A DNA stretch of 30,256 nt, from contig NW_003125390.1 in assembly GCF_000003605.2 (NCBI RefSeq), positions 129,811 to 160,066 of the forward strand. The letters run 5' to 3'. Below the pieces are notes generated by a model that was given only the letters and a program-made list of their open reading frames with translations, was not told the origin of the DNA and ran no database searches. The DNA is from Saccoglossus kowalevskii (Eukaryota; Hemichordata; Enteropneusta; Harrimaniidae). A program made the position numbers and the translations under genes. Position 1 is the stretch's first letter. Each line of letters starts with the position of its first letter. Shown here piece after piece: positions 10,601 to 20,419 of the stretch.

Positions 10601-11127
10601 GTTTTTTTTTTTTCAGATATGGTTTCAAAATCGGAGAGCCAAATGGAGGAAATATGAAAAATTGGGCAATTTTGGTGGTCTGCAAGACTTGACGGAAACT
10701 GAAATGGTTCCAGCCCCGAGATCATCGGCGGCATCAACTCATCATCATGGCTACAATGTAAGTTGCCTATTTATTGCGCCGCCACAACGATATACAACCA
10801 GCGCACCACTGAGAATGCGCGGGTCTAAATAAATGTACACAGACAAAGAAGAGCAGTGATTTAGAGTGTGATATTTTCTTTCTGATTCAGGAAATTAACT
10901 TTGATGACTGTCCTCAGCCAGACGTGGTCAGTAATGAATATAGTCAAATGGTATCAGCGGCTGGAATAACGATACCTGTGCCTCCTGTCATCCCGGCGAT
11001 ATCGCCCCCAGCGGTCAATATAAATGAAACACCCGGGGGAAATCGTGTAAGACGTTCAAGTATTGCCACGTTGAGATGGAAAGCCAAAGAACACGAAGCG
11101 GAGATCGAAAAACAATACTTCCGGTGA
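4301..11127 (+). CDS. Isx: Isx-like paired-class (Q50) homeodomain transcription factor, five coding exons
   Basis: Spliced coding sequence 4301-4664, 7310-7738, 9380-9537, 10617-10757 and 10891-11127 (1329 nt, 442 residues); every junction is GT-AG and phases match (1,1,0,0). Residues 10-17 (KYSIDEIL) form an octapeptide/eh1-like repressor motif as in Isx and Rax. Residues 207-263 are strongly acidic. Residues 272-331 are a homeodomain with Q50 and N51, and its intron lies between positions 46 and 47, as is common in paired-class genes. Residues 418-434 form an OAR motif ([13 protein letters not shown]). The signatures [25 protein letters not shown] and EKLGNFG match vertebrate ISX better than Vsx, Arx, Alx or Rax. 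Family knowledge: nuclear DNA-binding repressor; mammalian ISX acts in intestine and limits vitamin A uptake genes. That role here is inference. The ATG at 4301 has a good context (ACACCATGA); the open frame upstream has no ATG. Alternative: another divergent paired-like family. Confidence 0.85.
4665..7309. other. Intron 1 of the Isx-like gene
   Basis: GT at 4665, AG at 7308-7309, 2645 bp. No coding sequence is seen. CpG is abundant (about 45 CG dinucleotides in 6001-7020 by eye). It contains the X-box hairpin at 5585-5626 and a CACGTG at 6205. The rest shows nothing recognisable. Confidence 0.75.
5605..5618. promoter_or_regulatory. RFX-type X-box palindrome (GTTTCCATAGAAAC)
   Basis: Matches the X-box pattern of two half-sites around a central AT. 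It sits inside a larger hairpin whose arms, CTTTGGTTT at about 5588 and AAACCAAAG at about 5615, share bases with it. The same 14-mer in reverse complement occurs at 15084. RFX binding is inferred from the motif only. Confidence 0.4.
7310..7738 (+). CDS. Isx: Isx-like exon 2: acidic linker
   Basis: Open for 143 codons in the frame set by exon 1, between acceptor CACTGTTAG at 7301-7309 and donor CAG|GTAAC at 7738/7739. Codes residues 122-264 plus a base of 265. The second half is an acidic, low-complexity linker rich in Asp and Glu (for example [10 protein letters not shown] and [16 protein letters not shown]). No known domain is seen. Its assignment rests on in-frame splicing to both neighbours and on a sustained open frame with coding-like composition. 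Confidence 0.8.
7739..9379. other. Intron 2 of the Isx-like gene
   Basis: 1641 bp between exons 2 and 3. Open frames inside it have no recognisable domain. The right half contains the degenerate fold-back element at 8858-9104. The rest is unremarkable AT-rich DNA. Confidence 0.75.
8858..9104. repeat. Degenerate fold-back (MITE-like) palindrome
   Basis: The outer arms GGGATAATATTATTTCCC (8858-8875) and its near reverse complement ending at 9104, the middle arms CAAGAATTATC and GATAATTGTTG, and the perfect inner arms AACTGGCTG (8958-8966) and CAGCCAGTT (9000-9008) are nested around a centre near 8983. Arm order and spacing fit one decayed inverted repeat about 247 bp long. No clear target-site duplication was found. 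Confidence 0.5.
9380..9537 (+). CDS. Isx: Isx-like exon 3: homeodomain positions 1-46
   Basis: Acceptor TATTTCAG at 9372-9379 and donor CAG|GTATG at 9537/9538. Encodes [11 protein letters not shown], then helices 1 and 2 of the homeodomain, including [21 protein letters not shown] and LPEQRVQ. The exon ends phase 0 after homeodomain Gln46. Two CACGTG hexamers fall inside the exon (9488 and 9503), probably just from codon usage. Confidence 0.93.
9538..10616. other. Intron 3 (splits the homeodomain)
   Basis: 1079 bp, inserted between homeodomain positions 46 and 47. About half of it is the minisatellite at 9716-10246. The acceptor is preceded by an unusually pure T tract at about 10602-10613. 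Confidence 0.85.
9716..10246. repeat. Minisatellite, about 12 units of ~41 bp, with higher-order duplication
   Basis: The consensus starts with GTCGATAATATCGCACG, followed by a C/A-rich arm such as CCCACATACACTGCAAACCC. Units begin near 9716, 9758, 9811, 9852, 9913, 9954, 9995, 10040, 10075, 10112, 10153 and 10194 (spacing 35-61 bp, mostly 41). The pair at 9954-10040 is closely repeated at 10112-10194, so blocks have been duplicated. The core CGATA-A-TATCG is a near palindrome. Confidence 0.9.
10617..10757 (+). CDS. Isx: Isx-like exon 4: recognition helix of the homeodomain
   Basis: The acceptor follows a long T tract (TTTCAG at 10611-10616). The exon opens with [15 protein letters not shown], homeodomain positions 47-60 with the DNA-contacting Q50 and N51, then [10 protein letters not shown], the Isx-like tail directly after the homeodomain. 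It ends in STHHHGYN at donor AAT|GTAAGT (10757/10758), phase 0, 47 codons. Confidence 0.92.
10758..10890. other. Intron 4 of the Isx-like gene
   Basis: A short 133-bp phase-0 intron (GTAAGT...TTCAG). No other feature is seen. Confidence 0.85.
10891..11127 (+). CDS. Isx: Isx-like exon 5: Pro-rich segment, OAR motif and stop
   Basis: Acceptor TGATTCAG at 10883-10890. Encodes 78 residues ending at TGA 11125-11127. A Pro/Ile/Val-rich stretch ([12 protein letters not shown]) precedes the OAR motif [18 protein letters not shown] at residues 418-435, only about seven residues from the C terminus. The OAR motif is typical of paired-like homeoproteins and usually dampens DNA binding or activation (family knowledge). 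Confidence 0.9.
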   Translation, partial: EINFDDCPQPDVVSNEYSQMVSAAGITIPVPPVIPAISPPAVNINETPGGNRVRRSSIATLRWKAKEHEAEIEKQYFR

Positions 11128-11369
11128 AATGACATCGTCGCAGGAAATAAACAGACACGGAAATTGTGCAGTGAACATTAACAACACAGACAATCGCTCG
11201 AAGCGGTGACTTGCGTTCGTATTCTTTCATGCATAACCACATTACAAATGGCGTTGTTTCCTTTGAGATTAATGTACATGTATAATAATATATAAATCAT
11301 AGTGTTACATTGAATTCCTTCCTCGTCGGTCAATGTGAGAGCGCCACCACACGATATACCATCCAGGTA

Positions 11370-11375
11370 AATAAA
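11370..11375 (+). terminator. Candidate poly(A) signal (AATAAA), proximal
   Basis: AATAAA lies 243 nt after the stop codon and is followed by T/G-containing sequence (GTTACGTTTATTATAG). It is the nearest canonical signal downstream of the Isx-like gene. Confidence 0.45.
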
Positions 11376-11574
11376 ACAGGGTTACGTTTATTATAGTACG
11401 TTTGCCTTCATTGATTGTTTATTATAGTATATTTGCTTTTATTGGTTATCCCAAACCTACATTGTCCTGCCTATGATGAGAAGTAATTTTTGTTTCAAAG
11501 TTTATATAGTAATTTTACAAACTTAAATACAATTTGTTACATTTTAATGATCAAGTGGTACTCTGCAATAACAA

Positions 11575-11580
11575 AATAAA
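11575..11580 (+). terminator. Candidate poly(A) signal (AATAAA), distal
   Basis: A second AATAAA lies about 450 nt after the stop codon. Either this or the proximal signal could end the Isx-like transcript; both may be used. Confidence 0.3.
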
Positions 11581-12851
11581 ACTGAATCACATAAATAAAT
11601 ATATTCTCTATTGTTTGTGCATACGTACAGGTAAGAATACACAAATCAGCCATTGTAACTATGCTTACTCAGTTCAGTTACAGTGTACATGTTAGTTCTA
11701 TGGCTATAATACAGTACCAACAAGAATTCATAAAGTGCAGATTAAAGAATAACGGGAATTATTATACATCAGGCACCGTAACGCCATAAGTTACAGCGTC
11801 CGTAATTTTGTGGTATTGCACTGGGTATTTTCATCCTACCATAATAGAAAACGCGAATTACAAATATGGAACGATTACGCGTGTAAGCGTCCTCTAAAAA
11901 TAAAAAAACAAACATGGCTGCCCCCAGGATTTAACCGGGCCCCTCACAAAGAAGTTCGCTAAATCTGTTCTAAACGTGTTGGATTTCGGCATTTTCATGA
12001 TGTATTCCTGGAAGAAAAAGATGTTTAATAATAAGGTTATTACGAGGATATTGCAAACTATGCACTCAGACAGTACAGCGGTAGTATCGACCGACGCGCA
12101 GTACTATTACAGAGTAGTATTACACACGCAGTACGTATTTACTATAATTAGACGTAGTCTTTACCTTGCCGTTTATTCGGTGTTATTTGCTTACTTTACT
12201 TCCTATGTCGACAGCAACTATGAGTTTAAAATTATTTCTCACTTCGTGTGTTGGGTTTGGAGCACGGCGATGGGCGCAACTCAAGCGACCTTTACAGGCT
12301 AGTGTAGCGGTCCATGAGACACAATAGCATTCAACTATGTTCTGTAGTTATGTAATTACATATTCATTTTTAATAATTTGGTAATTTTTGTGCCAATTAT
12401 GTGGATTTTTTTATTTGTGCACGCTCTGCTGGTGAATTGAATTATTCCTGGCATAATAATTTCATTTTTCTAGAAAGTACTATTGTTTACATAAAACATC
12501 ATTACGTTTTGTCAAAATGAAACGTTCTGCTGCGTAAATCTCCTGTTTTTGTAAAATATGTTTGTGTTTGGCGAAAGTTTCTGGCGTGTAATATCTTTTC
12601 TAACACTGCACGATTCAATCGTTGTTTACATAATACGTGTACGTACGATATTTATACTTAATTAAATTCGAGCCATCATCATGGATGAGAATAAAAGTGC
12701 AATTTTTTGTGTAATTTCAACAATATTGAATATTTATTCGCGTCCTGTTATTTTTATCAGTCAGTATTGTATATGTAGCGTTCAGAGTGTTCACTTTATA
12801 TTGCGACTAACGTCGATAAGTCGAAAATAAACATTAACTTGGTCATTTCTA

Positions 12852-12940
12852 ATGCGAGGATGTGAGCTGAGCAATTGAATTGCTGAATCACGTGGCGTTC
12901 CTGGGGCGCATGGGTTCGTCCCCAAACAGCTTGTAACCCC
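12852..12940 (+). mobile_element. Possible tRNA-derived SINE relic
   Basis: An A-box-like GAGCTGAGCAATTG (12864-12877) and a B-box-like GGTTCGTCCCC (12913-12923) have the spacing of a tRNA promoter. The body does not fold into a convincing cloverleaf, so a decayed tRNA-derived element is likelier than a tRNA gene. Only this one copy is seen. Confidence 0.2.
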
Positions 12941-15083
12941 GACCTCAGAAATACTCTAAACTAAAAGAAATGTATTAAGTCTTTATTGTGTGTGAGTACA
13001 TACAATAGTAGTGGTTTGAGGTTACATCACGCATTCCCCATGAGTTTAGTTTTACTCGGATTGCTGTGCGCGCGATAGTTTTTATTTCATTTGCGGATTC
13101 AGGTATATACAGTTTACGGCATTTTCGTACTGAACATATTGATTTTTGAAATCGTGGTGATCCAGGTTGTCTAGTAAAGATGGATAGAAAGCATTCATAC
13201 GAGAATGTACAGTATATGTGAAACCCCTTATATCGCTAACAGCATGACTATAGAAACGCGACTACGGGCGAAACGTAGGTTTGTACATGGTTTGTATAAC
13301 GCACGTACACAGGACTTCCGACGGAGCCAACACATGGCATGGCACCGTAATTATAAGAATCATTTTCTCGCTGTAGTAATTAATGGATGAACATCGTGGA
13401 CCACGAACTCTTCAAATTTCTGAACTGGCAATAATAACGACTACACTACAACAATAAAACAAAGAACATTTATATTATTGGTTGAATATGTTTGGTTAGC
13501 AGGCCCTGGAATGCAGAGATTAGTGGGGGTAATCCCGCTGTTGTATCAAGGATCGCATAGGTCATGCTAGAACTAATCTTGCGCGGACATGTCTCGTCGA
13601 TAAAGGAAGTCCCACAAGACCTACTACAAATCACTATATATCTTGTAACTATATTCTATAATCTACGTAATGAGTTTTGTGAATCTCGCGTAATTAACCA
13701 CACACGCAGGTGACAACAGTAATGGTTTCAGCGGTTTATCTCTGAACTCCACGGACACCATGACAAAGCTTGCGGTAAACTTTGAATCCAGCGGATTAGC
13801 CTTGGTCAATACAATTAAATGAATGCCCAAACCACCCTGAATATGTGTGTTATATATGTTAACATATATCGTATTGTTCTCCGCGTCTCCTTTACTGACC
13901 GAATAATTCACATGTCCTTTGTGGTGAACCTGCTGAGCAAATACTGATCACCAAATATACAATAAGTCAATATATACAGCGAGTTTCAAAATTTGCAAAG
14001 TTATCGAAATATCACAGCCTTAATTGCTGAGCGGTGAATATCGTTCCGTATGTCGAAGGTCAGACATATTCTACAGCGCAATTCTTACAGCCTGTGTGGT
14101 GATTAACTCTTTTATATAAACGTTATGGGGGGCAATTGATAGTTAGATGTCACGAAAACAATACTATAGTGAGGCTCTGCACGCATTATTTACCTGCATG
14201 GTTGCTTACACAGTGTATCTATTAGTTTGTCTCGTCCTATTCGCGTTTGTCTATCTTTTAGATTTGTTTTCAATTGTTATCTTTTTTCGCTCCTTCTCGG
14301 AGATGCGTTAATACAATTATACAATGTACTTAGTCATTATCACATCAAAAGAACACGTAATCGTAGATGCTGTTCGATCCAATCTGATTGAAAAACCGAT
14401 ATAGGCATAAGATCCAACTTAATAACATCGGATTTTTATCAGATATCAGTCCAGTATGTGTTACCAATAGCATGCAGTGTGGCCAATCCAGCTTCATTTT
14501 TGTCAGAAAGTTAACTATGTGAAGATATTGTTTACTCATTTCAAAACCAAGAGTGTCTCTTTAATTTGTCAAACTTTTGAATAGAGCGCTCGTAGGTTCA
14601 TTATAACCATGTTTACATTGCATCTACGTAAATTAGAAACCCGTTAAATCAGCTGACACGTGACGAATTGTTAACACGTGATTAATATACACAGACTAGC
14701 AAACTTACAACTCAACAGCGCAAGTGACGTGGAAAATGTGTGTGCTTAGATGAACCGATAACTAAGATAGCTCATTCAGCGATGCCTTCCAACGACTTAC
14801 TGGGGCTGACAATACGATTAACAATAAAACGTATCAACATAGCTAAGTGAAGTATGTACATCCATCGGGAAGTTTGATCACATCTGACCCTAATAAATGT
14901 CAAACTCGAAATACACTCAAATCAAGGTGTTGAACTTCAGTCATTTCATTTGTCTGACTACAAGCCAGAAGAAAATGAAATTGGGTTTCGTATTGATATT
15001 TGGATTGTAGAATGTGATATATTTTGAGTTTATTACAGTACCATACATAATAGGACATAACGTTATAGAGTTATAAAGTCATT

Positions 15084-15097
15084 GTTTCTATGGAAAC
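15084..15097. promoter_or_regulatory. Second RFX-type X-box palindrome (GTTTCTATGGAAAC)
   Basis: Exact reverse complement of the 14-mer at 5605-5618, here within ATTGTTTCTATGGAAACAAT, which extends the dyad. It lies about 4 kb after the Isx-like stop codon and 5 kb before the LRR exon. Confidence 0.4.
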
Positions 15098-16865
15098 AAT
15101 CTCGGATTCCTTTGTGCTGTCTGCACATTTGTTTATTTGGTGCAACCTTTCGTACTGCAAAATATCGAGAATATGTGCTGATTTACTTACGCCTTCTGTA
15201 ATTTTTCATTTTAGTATAGAATAACACGATTTTCACGTTGAGACGAAGTGAGTGACCTGTGTTTAAATTGAAACCATAATTCTATCCATGTACTACAGTA
15301 TGTTGTATAAACCTTTAACCAAACTCATTGTTTCTTTTATAACACGTCATGCTGTGACATTCACATGTCTGTAAAATAAGTTGCACCACTAAAACTAGAA
15401 AAATTGAAAGATGAACACAAAATTTAATGTAACAATCAATTCAAAAAGAATAAACCATTAAAAATTTGACAAACAATTATTTTCAATAATTTACCAACAT
15501 AAAATTATGACTAAATAATATTAATGCATGCCATTCAATAATAACAGACATTTCACGCCGTAAAATTAACTAGCATTTAAAAACAAGCTTTCACTTGTTG
15601 GTTGCAGTTGTGTTAACTTCATTACAATTTATACTTACCGCTCAGTTACCTAGACCCTTCCAGCCGTGTTACGACTTCAATATGTTAAAATAACCCTCCC
15701 AAGATCAGCACTGAGTCTTTCAGATCACCTGATAAAATGTTTGTAGCAAGCCGTAATTACGACGAATAAAAACCCAACTGTGTCGACGCTGGCTGCCATT
15801 GGTTGAGCTTCTTGTGCTGCCAATCGCTTCTATAGTAGCCGGAGTATACTTGTTCATATACATAAAGCATTTTCATAAAACATTTAATTTAACGTAAGTA
15901 TATTATGATGTAAACACTAATTAAGTAATTACTAGACATACATGTAATATGGCCTTTTATACGTTTTATGCTAATTAATTTCAATTCCATAGAGCTCGCA
16001 ACGGATACCATTTCGATAAACCGTCGTAGTTACAGTAGGGACTAAGCATGAACATTGTAACAACGATTTACTCATTCGTCTTGGATGTGCATAGACTATA
16101 GAATCAATGTGCCATGATAACACCTGTAATGCACAATTTCCAGAACAACCATTGGTACCGTCAAGAAAAATGATCAAATTTTCGATTCAATTAAGATTGC
16201 ACGTTGGTTGGATGGGTGATGTTTGTATAAGACATCACAAAAGTCATCGAGAACGACGGACTGAAGCGCATTAAGACAATTTTAAGTACATTTTTTTCAC
16301 TAGGACAAAGAACAAAGCCTGATTCCGAGCACATAATATTTATGAAAGAAAAAAAAATTAAATTGAAAATAATAAAATAATAGAAGAACCGTCAAAAAAA
16401 AGTTGTTTGAACTCGGCCTGGTCTCTCAGAAACACAAGATTACCCATAGGTATACGTGATATATTGCCATCTCTTTGAATGATAATAATCTAATATGTCA
16501 CGAATGCCAACGTTTTTTTTAAAAATAGATGCACACATTCACGACATACACGGTAACATGCTAAATGCCCTGAAACACGCATCAGTACCGATATGGTAGC
16601 AATCATCGGCATGGTATATTAAACATCTCGGGTGTCATATGAGAGCAGCTTGCTAGTTACTTTAATACTATGTGCAGAACTAGAAATCACAGCCAGGAAG
16701 CGGCTCGAATGAACGTGTCTTACCTCGTCATGACTGAACAGTTAACGATGTCGCAACAACCTATGCTCATATTCACTACATGAAATCTATATTACACAAA
16801 AAGCCATAAATGAGAAGGAAATATATCGCCTATAGGGTATGATAAATGAGCATATGTAATTGTTT

Positions 16866-16942
16866 ACCCGGGCCCGTGCGGCCATGGTGTGCGGGCTATG
16901 TAAATTAATCACGAAGCCAATCCCGGCGCGCGACGTTTTTTT
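16866..16942. promoter_or_regulatory. Isolated GC/CpG patch with CCAAT motif
   Basis: CCCGGGCCCGTGCGGCCATGG, then CCAATC and CCCGGCGCGCGACG, within DNA that is otherwise about one third GC. A CCAAT box next to a GGCGCGC block is promoter-like, but no start codon, exon or transcript can be assigned. Confidence 0.2.
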
Positions 16943-18932
16943 TCGTAGATTTCAAATGGAAAACAGTTTAATTGTATCAACTAGAAACATCATTGAAAAT
17001 AATATTATAATAACACAACTAACGTTTTAATGTTCTCATCTAGACTTATCACCCACGCAATGGTAATGATAATTCATTTATATGAACTTTCATTTGTTTG
17101 GTGTATTGTGCTCTGTACATGTTTGTGATATAGTAATATAGTGTATGATATTATTCTATGACAGAGCCCGTGACCTCATGGCCCTGGCGTAAATGGGACA
17201 TGAACGGTATGTGATGTGATGTCCTGCAAGGTATTGGGAATTCAGCATTTCTTATTATTGAAATATTCACATTTGTAATGTATATTATATTGAGTAAAGT
17301 ATTAGCAGTATTACTGAATTGTTATAATTCATTCACTCATTTTGCGATGATTTGCTGAGATCATCTCTATATTAATACTAGCATTATTGAGGACGTATAT
17401 TTAATATATTGATGAAGAACGTATTTGTGGTTTTGTGAAGGTTGTGGATTTGTAGGAAACAATAATGAGAATATTCAAGAAAGGGGGAACTTTAAAATGT
17501 TGTTGTTAGAAGGCATAATAGCCAATTATCTGTGAGTTATAAAAAAAATTAAGAACATCTATCAATTTCACCTCTGGATTTTAACTATATAACTATCAAC
17601 CCTAACTATAAAAAGTCAAGTGGGCTAGTCTTTGATTGCATGTAATATGACATTATTATATCATTAAAGGTCTTCGGATTTTTATATAAAGCCCGTGAAA
17701 AGGCGGAGAAACGACCGACAGAAATACAGCAGTACTATAAAAAGAAAACACGATATTCCTTGAACTACCTGGAGTTCGATGTCGGTCATTAGTTTTTTTG
17801 GATAGAGTACACCTGCCATTTTTATGCATATAAGAACAATGGCAACACATTCCGAAACGTTCACCACTCGTATACACTGAACACGTGTGTGTTATAGCTG
17901 GTTATAGGACAACACGTGGTCACTTTTCCCAGTACAAAAAATCGTGCATGACTCGCTAAATGCCTTCTAAAATATGAACCCCCCCCATACATGGTGTGGA
18001 GCGACAGAGTTTAAGTTAGATAATACCCTCGTAATTATACTCTTCAATCCCTGATAGAGAGACTGCGATATAACCTATTTAAATCCACTTAAAATCATAC
18101 TAGAACACATAGGATATGTTGGTCAATACTGACCATTCGTTGCATTTTACCAACACCAGAATTTAAAAAAAAAACACGTCAATGTTGTATTTAATGCTTT
18201 CAGGTACGTACTATACATTTCGGTAGACTAGTCGCGAACACCATATATACATATTGCTTAACATGTATGAATTCAAATTATCTTTTTGGTGACGACATTG
18301 CCTACCTAGTTTGTAGATTCCAAACTTTAATTCGTGCAGTCTAAGTTTAATCGCGATGACAAACGATCAGACCTGCGATCTGACTTATATCACTTGGCCA
18401 CAGTCCCAGAGGGAGTGTGTTTTGTGACTATTTATGTTGGTTTTGAAATTTGCCTACTCTACAAAAGTTGCCAATCTTTGGAGTATAATGGGGCATAATG
18501 CTTAGCGTATTTTCTAATTTGAGGAGGGTAGTATAATGTGTGTACATGAGTCTGCCATTTAAAAATCAGCGTTGTTTTCTGGTTTTCGCTAAAATTTACT
18601 GGCACAAATCTAAAACTTAAATTGCTTATTATGTGTCATATTAAATAAAAAAGTATGGAATACTAGAATTCCACCCAGTCCCTTGCAAAACGGAAAACGT
18701 TTCAAAATAGAGAGGATTAAATTATTTGCCCCGCGCCTTTATATAAGTGTACTTTATATATTGTACAGTGGTGTGGAACCTGCAGTATGCGATGGACACA
18801 GAAATAGTAACATTATGGTTGTACATTAATTACATATAATTATAACTATCTACTATTTGAATTTATATTATTTTTTATATTTTGTGCATTTGTGCATTTG
18901 CACATAGGCAAGCTACTTGCGTGTATTCGTGC

Positions 18933-18947
18933 TATATATATATATAT
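18933..18947. repeat. (AT)n microsatellite
   Basis: About seven TA repeats in a row. Confidence 0.8.
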
Positions 18948-20210
18948 CGTTAGCACAGGCTTGCAATTTGCACACCGTAACAGAGAGACCAAGAGAGACA
19001 TTCATTATCGGGGGCGTCGCCTGACGCAAACATTTTATTATAGTAAAAAACAAAACCAAAACTTACAAATGTTTTGGTGACGTTACTGTTCATAAACAAA
19101 TATCAATATATAAATCATCTCTGTTTAGTGACAACTAAATTACACCAATCATCTTGTTTTAAACTGTGACATACGCGTTGGGACACCGGCAGAGTACAAC
19201 ACAGTTCGAGGCAAGGACATGGACGTAAAAAAATACAAGTTTGGCTTCGTTCTCCGTAGATAAAACAGTAAAACAACGCCACGTGACGATACAGCATGAA
19301 GCGATGTAAACATCAATATTCCCACTATGTGACGGTATCATACTGCGAGTATCGTCTAACTATGTGTCATCAGTAAAACTACCGCAGAGGATTATTTGTG
19401 GTCAAACTATTCCGGATTAAATAAGAAACAACAATATGTATTTCAATGGGAAACAACAACTTTGTGTGATAAACATTTGCAAACTTTCAGTTCGTTTTTT
19501 TTAAATCCATTATTTGCTCGTGTACACCATGATTTAATTTTTTTCCAACGTGCTGTCTTCCTCTTTTTCTTCAAATTTAAATTTGGGTTAATAGATCTAC
19601 TGGGCGGCCTAGTAAATAAATGTGGTCGTACACGCCGCCTTCGGGAGTGTAACCCCAATAATGATAAATTGCTTTCTCGGATACGACTTTTTGCAGCTAA
19701 TCACCAAAGTATCACAGAGGGCACGATTTTCAATATAAAGGTCATCGGTAGGGCCATGGTGAATGCATGTATATCATTTAAAGGTCAAGTTCCACTGTGG
19801 CCCGGGAGGGGTTTTCCCGAGGGTCTCCTCTCTTTCTCTAGATTGCGTTGTGTAATATTGGCGCTGTTCACCACATTACTCTGAAAAGAGCTGTGCTTGA
19901 TGAATAATGAAGCAGAACACTTCATTATTGCATAAAAGAGCACTCTCGAAATTGAATGATTTTTTATTATTGACCAGCGGGACTATTTTTTGTAAAGCTC
20001 TGAGTTACATTCTGATTTCAGTAGTTTCTGATTTCCGAGGCAATGCAGTGGTTACACACTTGAATATCTTTGCCAGTGTGCTACATTTCGGCATATACCC
20101 CTCTGGTAAAATGGTATCACCCACAGTGTCGGCGCGTTCAAAGAAATGTGAGCTAAAACTTGCCGTACGCAGAAACACAACAATACCCTGCCTGCCCGTA
20201 CCAGTTCAGC

Positions 20211-20419
20211 ATGGCGAGCAACTTTCGAGTATCGACTCTGATTCTGTGCATTTTTGCCGCGACGGTTTGTTTTGACGGTGTATGTGCCATCCAGAATGTG
20301 ATAAACAAGTTCTGTCCCGAAAGATGTCACTGTGAGGGTAGTCGAAGTTATGTAGTCGATTGCTCGGGCTTAAATCTTACTCGCGTTCCGACGAGAATTC
20401 ACCGAAACACAACATCTTT
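20211..20419 (+). CDS. First coding exon of a secreted or membrane LRR protein (signal peptide plus LRRNT cap), partial
   Basis: The ATG at 20211 opens 69 codons plus two bases, ending at donor TCTTT|GTAAGT (20419/20420, phase 2). Residues 1-26 are a signal peptide with hydrophobic core VSTLILCIFAATVCF and a likely cut after VCA. Residues 35-51 fit the LRR N-terminal cap Cx3CxCx9C (CPERCHCEGSRSYVVDC), followed by SGLNLTRVPTRIHRNTTS, the usual lead-in to the first repeat; NLT and NTT are possible N-glycosylation sites. A phase-2 intron splitting a Leu/Phe codon is typical of LRR genes such as Lgr, Lrig and Slit. The protein acts at the cell surface or outside the cell; which family cannot be told from this exon. 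The rest of the gene must lie beyond 30256, so intron 1 exceeds 9.8 kb unless a small exon was missed. Confidence 0.8.

Larger units (their letters stand above)
11128..20210. other. 3' UTR and intergenic DNA between the two genes
   Basis: The first ~450 bp is probably the Isx-like 3' UTR. Beyond it no open frame has a recognisable domain. The longest (11976-12302, and 19396-19884) begin at GTG or TTG rather than ATG and look like chance frames. Holds a tRNA-like relic (12852-12940), E-box pairs (14657/14675 and 17882/17913), an X-box (15084), a GC patch (16866-16942) and an (AT)n run (18933). The last ~300 bp should include the LRR gene promoter and 5' UTR, but no clear TATA box is seen. Confidence 0.6.

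Noticed and set aside
11915-11975. Minus-strand B-box-like GGTTAAATCC as a tRNA or SINE
   Set aside because: No matching A box or cloverleaf at suitable spacing; one weak motif only.
11976-12302. 108-residue open frame downstream of the homeobox gene
   Set aside because: It starts at GTG, matches no family I know and is flanked by no splice or promoter signals.
19396-19884. 162-residue open frame upstream of the LRR exon
   Set aside because: It starts at TTG, has no early ATG, no recognisable domain and a composition typical of translated non-coding DNA.
19907-20275. 122-residue ATG-initiated frame overlapping the LRR exon in another frame
   Set aside because: It overlaps the well-supported signal-peptide/LRRNT exon and has no recognised motif. 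At most it is an upstream frame in the 5' region.
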